Source: Streptomyces roseicoloratus
GTDB lineage: Bacteria > Actinomycetota > Actinomycetes > Streptomycetales > Streptomycetaceae
Reading direction: 5' to 3'
Length of the DNA stretch: 49,699 nucleotides
Assembly (NCBI RefSeq): GCF_004117935.1
Contig: NZ_SDOY01000177.1
Span: 1 to 49,699 of the forward strand
The notes under the pieces were generated by a model. The model was not told where the DNA came from. It saw nothing but the letters and a program-made list of their open reading frames with translations, and ran no database searches. Shown piece after piece: positions 33,789 through 41,128 of this stretch (positions within the stretch are counted from its first letter, which is position 1; the number at the start of each line of letters is the position of its first letter). The translations under genes and the position numbers were made by a program.

Positions 33789-34417
33789 GGTCGTTCCCCG
33801 TCCGGTTCCGCACCCCGGTCGCCGGCCTGCTCACCGGCGTGCTCGCGAACCTGCTCACCGGCCTGCTCACCGACCCGCTCGCCGGTGTGCCCGGCACCGC
33901 CACCCGCCGCGGCCTCGGCACCGGCGGCCGGCTCGGTCCCCGGCGCCGGCTCGGTCCCCGGGGCCGCCTCCAGCTCCGCGACCGCCTCCAGGACGATTTC
34001 CGCGTGCCGCTCCGGGTCGGGGATCGGGTGGATCAGGGCCCGTACGGCGCCCGCCCGGTCGAGGACCACGGCGGCCCGGGCGAACAGGGTGCGGTCGCCG
34101 GCCTTCACCTCGGGCACGCCGAGGGCGCGGCCGAGCGCCAGGTCTCCGTCGCCGAGCAGCGGGTAGCCCAGGTCGCGGGACGCGGCGAAGTCGGCCAGGT
34201 GGCCGGGGGCGTGGGCGCTGACGCCGAGCGCCCGTACGCCGGCGCGGGCGAACCGGGCGGCGTCGTCCCGTACCGTGCACAGGCCCGTCGTGCAGCCGGC
34301 CAGTTCGGGCAGGATCTCGCCGATGCCCGGCTCGGTGATGAAGAACAGGGCGGTCCACCGGTGGTCGGGGGACGGGACGGCGATCGGGCCTTCAGTGCTG
34401 TCGACGGTGACGCGCAT
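33785..34417 (-). CDS. PrxQ/BCP-type peroxiredoxin
   Basis: 210 aa. The thioredoxin-fold peroxidase core occupies residues 1-150. The motif GCTTGLCTVRDDAARF gives peroxidatic C42 and resolving C47 at the C-x4-C spacing of bacterioferritin-comigratory proteins. GVSAHAPGHLADF and GYPLLGDGDLALGRALG also match. The usual T/P residues before the first Cys are changed (LAGC instead of TPGC), so activity toward peroxide is uncertain. The tail (about 155-210) is Glu/Gly/Ala repeats. GGAGGA precedes ATG 34417. Within this operon it may detoxify H2O2 made by the two flavoenzymes (inference). Confidence 0.85.
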   Translation of the reverse strand: MRVTVDSTEGPIAVPSPDHRWTALFFITEPGIGEILPELAGCTTGLCTVRDDAARFARAGVRALGVSAHAPGHLADFAASRDLGYPLLGDGDLALGRALGVPEVKAGDRTLFARAAVVLDRAGAVRALIHPIPDPERHAEIVLEAVAELEAAPGTEPAPGTEPAAGAEAAAGGGAGHTGERVGEQAGEQVREHAGEQAGDRGAEPDGERP

Positions 34418-34470
34418 GGGGGCGGTTCCTCCGGTGGGGCGGGGGTGGTTCGAGGCGGCGGTCGGCACGG

Positions 34471-35844
34471 TCACCCGTTCTCCCCGTACCGCTGGATCTC
34501 CCAGGGGGTGATGACGCGGTGCCAGGCCGCCCAGTCTGCCCGCGCGTTGTGGTCGACGGCGTGCGCGGCCAGCGGGCCGAGCGCCGCGGTGACCGTGGTG
34601 TCGTCGGACAGGGCGCGCAGGGCGGACGGCAGGTCGGTGGGCAGCTCGGCGATCCCGCGGACGGCGAGCTCGTCGCCGGTCAGTTCGTCGGCGGGCACCT
34701 CGCACGCCTCGGGGAGCTTGAGGTCCCGGTCCTGGCCGTCGGCGAACGCCGCGAGCACACCGGCGAACAGCAGGTACGGGTTGGCCGACGGGTCGGGGCT
34801 GCGCATCTCCAGGCGCATCGAGCGCGGCGCCGCCGGGTCGCCGACGACCTTGAACGCGGTCGACCGGTTGTGCCGGGCCCAGCTGCGGTGCACGGGAGTG
34901 CCGGAGGCGGGCACGAGCCGCTTGTAGGAGTTGACGGTCGGGTTGCCGAGGGCCGTCAGCGCGGGCGCGTGGTCGAGCACGCCGGCGAGGGAGCCGCGGA
35001 ACAGCGCGGACATGCCCATCGGGTCGTCGCCGTCGTGGAACAGCGGCCGGGCGTCCGCACCGGGGCCCGTGCCCTCCAGGGACACGTGGACGTGGAGCGC
35101 GTTGCCGTAGAGGTGGGCCAGCGGCTTGGGCATGAACACCGCCGTCAGGCCGCGGCGGCGGGCCATGACCCGGGCCGTGTGCTTGAGCAGCAGCAGCCGG
35201 TCCGCGGTCGCCAGGGCGTCGCCGTGGCGGAAGACGATCTCGCGCTGCCCGTGGCACACCTCGTGGTGGTGGCCGTCCACGGTCAGCCCCATCAGCTCCA
35301 GGGCCTCGCCGATGTCCCGGCAGACCTCGTCGGCCTGCTCGTCGACGCTCAGGTCCCAGTAGCCGGAGGAGTCGGCCGGTACGCCGGCGCTGCCGGAGTC
35401 CGTGCCGCGCAGCAGGTAGAACTCGGCCTCCACGCCGAAGACCGGACGCTGCCCGCGCGCCTCCGAGGCCGCGACGGCCCTGCGCAGGACGGCCCGCGGG
35501 TCGGCGGCGAACGGCCGGCCGGCGGCGTCCAGGACCTCGCAGAAGACCATGCCGACGGAGCGGCCGGACGGCGTGGTCCACGGCCGGTGGACGAACGTGT
35601 CCGGATCCGGCTTCAGCCGCAGGTCGCTGTGCTCGGCGTCGCCGTAGCCGAGGAGCACGGACCCGTCGAGGGTCCAGCCCCGGTCCCGCACCTCGGCCCA
35701 GCGGGCGGCGGGGACCTCCAGGGTCTTCAGACGCCCCGCGATGTCGGTGAACAGCAGCTGGACGAAGTCGACGTCCTGGTCGATCCGGTCACCGACCTGG
35801 TCGGCGTCCTGCTCGGGTTCGTGGGTGGTGGTGTGTCGGATCAC
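34471..35844 (-). CDS. Glutamine-synthetase-like ligase (GlnA/PuuA type)
   Basis: 457 aa. The N-terminal beta-grasp is VDFVQLLFTDIAGRLKTLEV. The catalytic barrel has FGVEAEFYLL (metal ligands), CHGQREIVFRHGDALATADR, AVFMPKPLAHLYGNALHVHVSL, LGNPTVNSYKRLVPASGTPV and MRLEMRSPDPSANPYL. The arginine- and tyrosine-containing substrate segments differ from housekeeping GlnA (for example GNALHVH instead of GSGMHVH). That favours a gamma-glutamyl-amine (PuuA/GlnA3-type) or other carboxylate-amine ligase. GTG 35844 overlaps the upstream stop by four bases. Amine substrate unknown. Confidence 0.88.
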   Translation of the reverse strand: MIRHTTTHEPEQDADQVGDRIDQDVDFVQLLFTDIAGRLKTLEVPAARWAEVRDRGWTLDGSVLLGYGDAEHSDLRLKPDPDTFVHRPWTTPSGRSVGMVFCEVLDAAGRPFAADPRAVLRRAVAASEARGQRPVFGVEAEFYLLRGTDSGSAGVPADSSGYWDLSVDEQADEVCRDIGEALELMGLTVDGHHHEVCHGQREIVFRHGDALATADRLLLLKHTARVMARRRGLTAVFMPKPLAHLYGNALHVHVSLEGTGPGADARPLFHDGDDPMGMSALFRGSLAGVLDHAPALTALGNPTVNSYKRLVPASGTPVHRSWARHNRSTAFKVVGDPAAPRSMRLEMRSPDPSANPYLLFAGVLAAFADGQDRDLKLPEACEVPADELTGDELAVRGIAELPTDLPSALRALSDDTTVTAALGPLAAHAVDHNARADWAAWHRVITPWEIQRYGENG

Positions 35845-37460
35845 GAGTGCGACGCTCCGGGGCGCGAGGAGGGAAGGGAGGAGCGGCCGGCCCGCTCGGG
35901 CCGGACGGCGGCGGCGTGCAGCCCGGGCTCGGCCGGTGCGGACGCCGGTCGGGCCGCGGCGTGCTGCGCCGGCTCGTCCGGCGCGGTCGGCACGTACGAG
36001 GCGAGGACGCGGTCGGACAGCAGGCCGAGGGAGCTCAGGTTGGGGAACCCGGGGCCCTGGGCCAGCGCCGCCAGGTTCGGCAGGTGCAGCGGCGCGGGCA
36101 GCCCGGTCACGGCGAGGGAGGTGCCGATGGCCCGTTCGAGGCGGTCCCGGCTCACGGTGCCGCCGAGCGCGGCGCGCAGCGCCGTCCGGGCGCGCGGGCC
36201 GAGGATCTCGCCGAACCACAGCGGGTCACCGCCGGTGGCGTCGACGACGAGGTCGCAGTGCCGGGTCCGCTGCTCCCCCGCGTACAGCAGCTCGACGGCG
36301 ACCTGCCCGCCGTCCGGGCAGGACGTGCCGACCACGCGGCCGGACTCCCAGGAGACGTTCCCGGCGAGCGTCAGCTCGTGCTGCACCTCCTGCGAGAAGA
36401 CCGCCCGGTCGGTGCGCCGGATGAACTCCCGGCGGTCGTCCTCGGTGAGGGCGGTCCAGCCGGTCGGGTCGCTGTAGTAGCGGTTCTCGAAGGGGCTCTC
36501 GCCGCGGCTGTAGACAGTGGCGCGCGGGGTGACCACGGTGACCTGGCGGCCGAGGCCCAGGGCGAGCTCGCGGACGATGGTGCCCGCGGTCTCGCCGGCT
36601 CCGACGACGGTCACGTGACGGACCCGGTCGGGCAGCCCGTCGGCGGCGAGCCGCCAGAAGTCGGCGGTGCTCAGGACCCGGCCGCCGTCGGCGTTCACGA
36701 CGCCGGTGGCCGGTCCGGGGCCCGAGACGACGAGCCCGCAGCCGTGCACGAGGCTCGTACGCGGCGCCGCGCCCGGGCCGTCCTGCCGGCGCTCGCCCGG
36801 CCCGTGCTCGTACGGCCCGTCCGTGGACGACCCGTGCTCGTACGGCCCGTCCGCCTCCGGCCCGCGCCCGTACGGCGCTCCCGCGGCCTGCGCTCCCGCG
36901 GCCTGCGCGCCGTCGGCCGGTCCGTGCTCGACGGTCAGCGTCCAGCCGCCGTCGGAGAGTTCCGCGCGGCGCACCTCTCCGGTGACCGTCCGCAGGCCCG
37001 CCCGTTCGGCGGCCCACTCCAGGTAGTCGGCCCACTCGCCGTGGGTCGGCTGGGGCCGGCCGCGGTCGATCCAGCGGCCGTACAGGCCACGGTCGAGGAG
37101 ATGACCTGCCCAGCTGTACGCGGACATCCGCTGCGCCAGCTCGCCGATCACCGGGTCCGAGGGGTCGCCCCAGAGGGAGGAGGCGTACGGGAAGCCCAGG
37201 TCCTTCTCCGGGAGGGTGCCGAGCCGCTGCCGTCCGTTGGTCCAGCCGCGTCCGCCGCGCCAGTTGGCGGCGGTGCGGTCGCGCTCGACGGCGACCACCT
37301 CGGGCACGTCGAAGCCGACGGCGCGCAGCACACCGGCCTTCACCGCGAGCGCGATCGCCTTGGGGCCCGCGCCGATGACGAGCAGGGGCGCGCCGCCGTG
37401 GCCGGCGGTGCGCCAGGACTCGTCCGCCGGCGCCGGCGAAAGTATCGAAAGGTCAGACAT
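35841..37460 (-). CDS. MbtG-like L-lysine N6-monooxygenase
   Basis: 539 aa, FAD/NADPH-dependent N-hydroxylase. The FAD site is LLVIGAGPKAIALA (about residues 25-38), and the NADPH site is VTVVGAGETAGTIV. The MbtG-characteristic stretches are WTNGRQRLGTLPEKDLGFPY, RGESPFENRYYSDPTGW, RRTDRAVFSQEVQ and GPGFPNLSSLGLLSDRVL. MbtG hydroxylates the lysine epsilon-nitrogen in mycobactin assembly. Here an Ala/Gly/Pro repeat insertion lies at about 185-235 and a 50-residue Ala/Pro tail follows the fold. GGAGACACC precedes ATG 37460. No siderophore synthetase is nearby. Confidence 0.9.
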   Translation of the reverse strand: MSDLSILSPAPADESWRTAGHGGAPLLVIGAGPKAIALAVKAGVLRAVGFDVPEVVAVERDRTAANWRGGRGWTNGRQRLGTLPEKDLGFPYASSLWGDPSDPVIGELAQRMSAYSWAGHLLDRGLYGRWIDRGRPQPTHGEWADYLEWAAERAGLRTVTGEVRRAELSDGGWTLTVEHGPADGAQAAGAQAAGAPYGRGPEADGPYEHGSSTDGPYEHGPGERRQDGPGAAPRTSLVHGCGLVVSGPGPATGVVNADGGRVLSTADFWRLAADGLPDRVRHVTVVGAGETAGTIVRELALGLGRQVTVVTPRATVYSRGESPFENRYYSDPTGWTALTEDDRREFIRRTDRAVFSQEVQHELTLAGNVSWESGRVVGTSCPDGGQVAVELLYAGEQRTRHCDLVVDATGGDPLWFGEILGPRARTALRAALGGTVSRDRLERAIGTSLAVTGLPAPLHLPNLAALAQGPGFPNLSSLGLLSDRVLASYVPTAPDEPAQHAAARPASAPAEPGLHAAAVRPERAGRSSLPSSRPGASHS

Positions 37461-37472
37461 GGTGTCTCCGGA

Positions 37473-38741
37473 TCAGAGGAAGCGGGCGGGGTCGAAGGCG
37501 GCGGGGATACCCGCTCCCGGCCCTCCGAGGATCCGCTCGGCGAGTTGTTCCGGCATCACCTGCGAGTACGGCATGCCATGACCGTTGAACGCGGCCATCA
37601 CCCACAGCCCCTCGGCGCCCGGCCAGGCGCCGACGAGCGGGCAGCGGTCCGGGGTGAAGGCCATGACTCCGCTCCACGCCCGGACCACCGGCACCCCGGC
37701 GGTCTCCGGCAGCAGCGCGGGCAGGGCCTCGGCCAGCCGGTCGGCCAACTCGGTTGAGAAGGCGGGCGTGTTGGCGTCCCACGGCAGGTCGACGCCCTCG
37801 TCGTGACCGGGCACGGTCTTCCGCAGACCGCCGATGAGCAGCGAGCCGTCCGGCGTCTGGCCGCCGTAGACGAGACCGCGGTCGAGTCCCCACTGCGGGA
37901 TGCGGAAGGACACCGGCGCGGTCTGCACGAGCTGCCCGCGGACGGGGGTGATGACGGACGCGAGCTCCGGCAGCAGCCGGGGCGTCCAGGCGTTGAGGGC
38001 GACGACCACCTGGTCGGCCCGCACCGGGCCGCGGTCGGTGGTGACGAGCCAGCCGCCTCCCGGCGCGGGTTCGACGGCGGTCACCGTCACGCCGCACGCC
38101 AGCTCGGCCCCGGCCCGTACGGCGGCTCCGGCCATGCCGCGGACGTACGCGACGGAGTGGACGGCGTCCTGGTCGGGCCGGTGGAGACCGCCGAGGACGG
38201 TGTCGGGCAGGTCCGTGCCGAAGACCGCGCGGGCGCCGGCCGGGTCGAGCCATTCGGCGGCGACACCGTCCGCGCGCAACGCCTCGGCGGTGCGCTTGAG
38301 TTCGAGCGCCTCGTCCTCCTCGACGGCCAGGTCGAGCTTGGCGGTGGAGAAGCGGGTGCCTTCGAGTCCCTCGCGGGCGACGACCTCGCGGACGAGGTCG
38401 CGGTTGCGCAGGGTGGCCTGGTAGATGCCGAGGGCCTCGGCGTGGCCGTGGCGGTCGACGGCGACGGCGTGCTGGGCGTGGCCGCCCTGGATCAGCCGGC
38501 CGGCGTTGCGGCCGGAAGAGCCCATCGCGGGGCCGGAGTTGCGCTCCAGGACCAGGGGCCGGCGGCCGGCCCGGGCGAGCCAGTAGGCCAGGGTCGTGCC
38601 CATGACGCCGGCGCCGAGGACGCACACGTCGGTGTGCGCGGGCAGCGTGGTGGTGTCGGAGGTGGTCGTGTGGGGCCCTGAGGTCCCGTGGGGGTTCCAC
38701 TCCGGGCCGGTGGCGAGCCAGTAGGAGTCGGGGGATCGCAT
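37473..38741 (-). CDS. PuuB/DadA-like FAD-dependent amine oxidase
   Basis: 422-aa member of the glycine oxidase/gamma-glutamylputrescine oxidase group. The PuuB-like opening is SPDSYWLATGPEW. The FAD site is DVCVLGAGVMGTTLAYWLAR, then SSGRNAGRLIQGG, VVVALNAWTPRLL and GQTPDGSLLIGGLR. The C-terminal WSGVMAFTPDRCPLVG and FNGHGMPYSQV close the flavin pocket. It would oxidise an amine to an imine or aldehyde with O2, releasing H2O2. ATG 38741 has AAGGA five bases upstream. An alternative coupled start at 38888 (TGATG overlap with the ligase stop) would add 49 residues of RDTTS repeats. Confidence 0.85.
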   Translation of the reverse strand: MRSPDSYWLATGPEWNPHGTSGPHTTTSDTTTLPAHTDVCVLGAGVMGTTLAYWLARAGRRPLVLERNSGPAMGSSGRNAGRLIQGGHAQHAVAVDRHGHAEALGIYQATLRNRDLVREVVAREGLEGTRFSTAKLDLAVEEDEALELKRTAEALRADGVAAEWLDPAGARAVFGTDLPDTVLGGLHRPDQDAVHSVAYVRGMAGAAVRAGAELACGVTVTAVEPAPGGGWLVTTDRGPVRADQVVVALNAWTPRLLPELASVITPVRGQLVQTAPVSFRIPQWGLDRGLVYGGQTPDGSLLIGGLRKTVPGHDEGVDLPWDANTPAFSTELADRLAEALPALLPETAGVPVVRAWSGVMAFTPDRCPLVGAWPGAEGLWVMAAFNGHGMPYSQVMPEQLAERILGGPGAGIPAAFDPARFL

Positions 38742-38744
38742 GGT

Positions 38745-38885
38745 GGTCCTTGTCGTGGTGTCGCGGCTCGTGGTGTCGCGACTCGGGGTGTCGCGGTTGC
38801 CGCGGCTTGGCGTGTCGCAGCTCGTGATGTCGCGGCTCGTCGTGTCGCGGTTCCGGGCGTCGCGGCTCGTCGTGTCGCGGTCGGC
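38745..38885. repeat. 15-21-bp tandem repeats at the ligase/oxidase junction
   Basis: Plus-strand units such as GTGTCGCGGCTCGTG and GTGTCGCGACTCGGG. They are in frame with the oxidase gene (encoding RDTTS) and lie between two otherwise tightly coupled genes. Confidence 0.9.
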
Positions 38886-38887
38886 CA

Positions 38888-40183
38888 TCAGGTCCAGCAC
38901 TCCGCGCTCGGCAGCCGGCGGGCGGGCGGCTCGCCCTCGGCCGCGGGGGACGTGTGGACGGTGACCATGGCGGCGATCTCCTCGGCGCGGTCGACGGCCT
39001 CGCGGGTGTCCTCGCCGACGGCGATGACGTAGCCGAACCGGTGCAGGTTGCTGGTGACCGCCTCGACGACGTCGCCGGGCCTGGTGAGCAGCACCAGCCG
39101 CTCCCGGGCCGGGTCGAGCCGGGCCGCGGCGGCGGCGACGCCCTCGACGCTCCGTACGACGCCGGGCTCGCCGGTCAGGAAACGGATGGCCGCACCGCCG
39201 GTGAAGCCGGAGCGGCCGGTCTCGGCGAGGGCGTCGAGGTCGACGGGACGGCCGAGCGCGAGGTCGGCGGCGAGGTCGTACACGTCGACGCCGCTGGTCA
39301 GGCGGACGAGATCGAGGATGCAGTCGCCCGCGGGCCGGGGGTTGACCTCGATGATCCGCGGACCGGAGGCGGTGAGGATCATCTCGGTGTGCGCGATGCC
39401 GTGGTCGAAGCCGACGGCCTTCAGCGCGGCGGCGGCCACCTCGTGCACCTCGCTCGCGAGGGCGCCGCCGAGGCGGGCGGGCACGGCCTGGCCGAGCTCG
39501 ACGAAGGACTCGTCGCGGGTGCTGAGCTTCTCGGTGCAGGCCAGGACGGCGGTCCGGCCGCCGACGGTCACCGTCTCGACGCTGATCTCGTCGCCGATCA
39601 GCTCCTCCTCGGCGAGCAGGCTGCCGGTCTTGGTGAAGCGGGCGGCCGTCTCCCAGGCCGCGTCGAGCTCGGCGGCGCTCGCGGCCCGTACGACGCCGCG
39701 GCCGGCGGACGAGTCGGCCGGCTTGACGATCAGCGGGTAGTCGAGGCCGTCGACGGCGGCGGCGCGGTCGTCGCGCGGGGTCGCCGCGTCGAGCACGCGG
39801 AACCGGGGTCCCGGCACGCTGCTCTCGGCGAAACGTTCCCGCGCCCAGGTCTTGTCGGTCAGGGCCTGCAGCGTCTGCGGGGAGCAGCCGGGCAGGTCGA
39901 ACTCCTCGGCGAGACGCGCCACCAGCGGCAGCGTCGAGTCGAGGAAGCCGATCACGCCCTTGCCGCCGGTGGCGGCGGCGAGGGCCGCGCGGCAGGCCTC
40001 GTACGTCTCGTCGGCGGGGCGGTCGGGAGCGAGCGGGATCTGGCGGTCCGCGAGGCGCAGGTAGGCGGCGGTGGCACTCTCGGCGAGCGCCAGTTCGACG
40101 TCCTGCCGGGCGGTCCAGGCGGTCAGCGCGCCCTCGCGCAGACAGCCCACCCGGACCAGGAGGAGGAGGTCTTTCGGGTCCAT
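38888..40183 (-). CDS. L-amino-acid-ligase-like ATP-grasp enzyme 2
   Basis: 431 aa, paralogous to the ligase at 30910-32241. ATP-grasp core: YPLIVKPADSSAGRGVV (about 149-165), LLAEEELIGDEISVETVT, HTEMILTASGPRIIEVNPRP (about 265-284; E279 and N281 as metal ligands) and CILDLVRLTSGVDVYDL. The C-terminal LAL-type domain contains GAAIRFLTGEPGVVRSVEG and a final carboxylase-like beta region. Probably forms an amide or peptide bond between an amino acid and an amine. ATG 40183 (MDPKDLLLL) is preferred; ATG 40213 is also in frame. First enzyme gene of the operon. Confidence 0.88.
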   Translation of the reverse strand: MDPKDLLLLVRVGCLREGALTAWTARQDVELALAESATAAYLRLADRQIPLAPDRPADETYEACRAALAAATGGKGVIGFLDSTLPLVARLAEEFDLPGCSPQTLQALTDKTWARERFAESSVPGPRFRVLDAATPRDDRAAAVDGLDYPLIVKPADSSAGRGVVRAASAAELDAAWETAARFTKTGSLLAEEELIGDEISVETVTVGGRTAVLACTEKLSTRDESFVELGQAVPARLGGALASEVHEVAAAALKAVGFDHGIAHTEMILTASGPRIIEVNPRPAGDCILDLVRLTSGVDVYDLAADLALGRPVDLDALAETGRSGFTGGAAIRFLTGEPGVVRSVEGVAAAAARLDPARERLVLLTRPGDVVEAVTSNLHRFGYVIAVGEDTREAVDRAEEIAAMVTVHTSPAAEGEPPARRLPSAECWT

Positions 40184-40244
40184 CACGTCAACTTTCGTCA
40201 GGGAGGTGAGCATCGGACGGCCCGCGGCCGTCCGAGCAGGCGTC

Positions 40245-40790
40245 GGCGCCCCGGCGGGCATCAGCCCGGCGGGGGTGGCCGTCCGGCACGGCAGGCGCTC
40301 GGCCGGCAGGCAGGCAGCGGACCGGCGCGCCGCCGTCCGGCAGGCGTCGGTCAGCCCCGCATCGCCGCAGGGCAGGCGCCACTGCCGGCGGGCAGGCGTC
40401 GCTGCCGCCGGGCGTCGGAGGGGCCGGCGGGCGTCGGAGAGCCCGCGCCCGGACCGGCAGGCGTCGGAGGGGGCCGGTGGGCGGTCAGACGGCAGGCGTC
40501 GGAGGGGCCGGCGGGCGGTAGGCCGGTCAGAGTTTCAGCTCGACCGGCGTGAGCCCGCCCAGCGGTGCGCCCGGTCGGCGGTCAACCCGACCGGCGTCGC
40601 CGAACGGCAGGCGATACGCCCGGTCAGCGGTCAACCCGACCGGCGTCTGCCCAACCGACAGTTGGCCGACCGGCGTCAGCCCGACCGGCAGTAGGCCGAC
40701 CGGCGTCAGCCCGACCGGGCGGTAGGCCCGGTCCGGTCAGCAGCCAGCGGCCAGCGGCCAGCCCGGCCCGGCCGGCGTCAGTCCGGCCTG
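40245..40790. repeat. Repeat-rich intergenic region upstream of ligase 2
   Basis: About 600 bp without a convincing gene. It is built from degenerate copies of GGCAGGCGTCGG/GGGCCGGCGGGC (40290-40520) and a 30-bp unit, GCCGACCGGCGTCAGCCCGA+CCGGCAGTAG (40590-40730). The region separates the small peptide gene from the ligase and would be a 5' leader if both are transcribed together. Confidence 0.8.
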
Positions 40791-40791
40791 C

Positions 40792-40968
40792 TCATCCCCA
40801 ACCGGTGTCCGAGGGCGCCACGGAGGTCGCGACGACGCGCCCGTGGTCCGTCCCTGCTCCGGCGCCGCCCCCCGCGGAGCCGTGGTCGCCGCCCGCCGCC
40901 ACCTGGGCGCCCGTGCCGAGGACGGCTGCCGCGAGGAGCGTGAAGAGCCAGCGCTTGACCTTGTTCAT
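40792..40968 (-). CDS. Small secreted peptide (58 aa)
   Basis: 58 aa, unknown family. The basic n-region MNKVKR is followed by a hydrophobic core (WLFTLLAAAVLGTGA) and a likely cleavage near QVAA-GG. The mature part is Gly/Ala-rich and ends SVAPSDTGWG. GGGGTGGAATCAC precedes ATG 40968. It is the first gene of the minus-strand series and divergent from the LuxR-type regulator. A signalling peptide or a chaplin-like minor secreted peptide are both possible. It lacks Cys/Ser/Thr-rich core features that would mark a lanthipeptide precursor. Confidence 0.65.
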   Translation of the reverse strand: MNKVKRWLFTLLAAAVLGTGAQVAAGGDHGSAGGGAGAGTDHGRVVATSVAPSDTGWG

Positions 40969-40999
40969 GTGATTCCACCCCGTTTGGTTCTCATGGTTC

Positions 41000-41045
41000 T
41001 TCCGGGCCTGGTTCGAAGGGGTTTGCCCTTCGAAGCGGCCCGGAA
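41000..41045. promoter_or_regulatory. Large palindrome between peptide and regulator genes
   Basis: TTCCGGGCC-TGG-TTCGAAGGG-GTTTG-CCCTTCGAA-GC-GGCCCGGAA in order, with nested 9-bp arms. It lies 32-77 bp upstream of the peptide start and 84-129 bp upstream of the regulator start. It can be an operator for the LuxR-type protein or a 5'-leader hairpin of the peptide mRNA. Confidence 0.7.
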
Positions 41046-41128
41046 TCCATCCTTGTCAGGCAACAGGGCCGTGGCCAGAACCGTCAGGGATCATGGATAG
41101 GCAATGACAGTTCATGAAGGCAGAACAA

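Noticed and set aside
28150..40183. Hydrazine, piperazate or N-nitroso pathway
   Set aside because: The lysine N-hydroxylase would fit, but the cupin-MetRS, KtzT-like or cupin N-nitrosating enzymes that define these pathways are absent.
40518..40738. Minus-strand frame encoding GLTPVG repeats, ending LTPVELKL, considered as a repeat-precursor peptide
   Set aside because: No ATG or GTG start with an RBS lies after the in-frame stop near 40738. The pattern comes from the 30-bp DNA repeat.
40792..40968. RiPP precursor for the ATP-grasp enzymes
   Set aside because: The peptide has a Sec-type signal and no leader-core organisation. The ATP-grasp proteins resemble free amino-acid ligases rather than peptide-modifying graspetide ligases.
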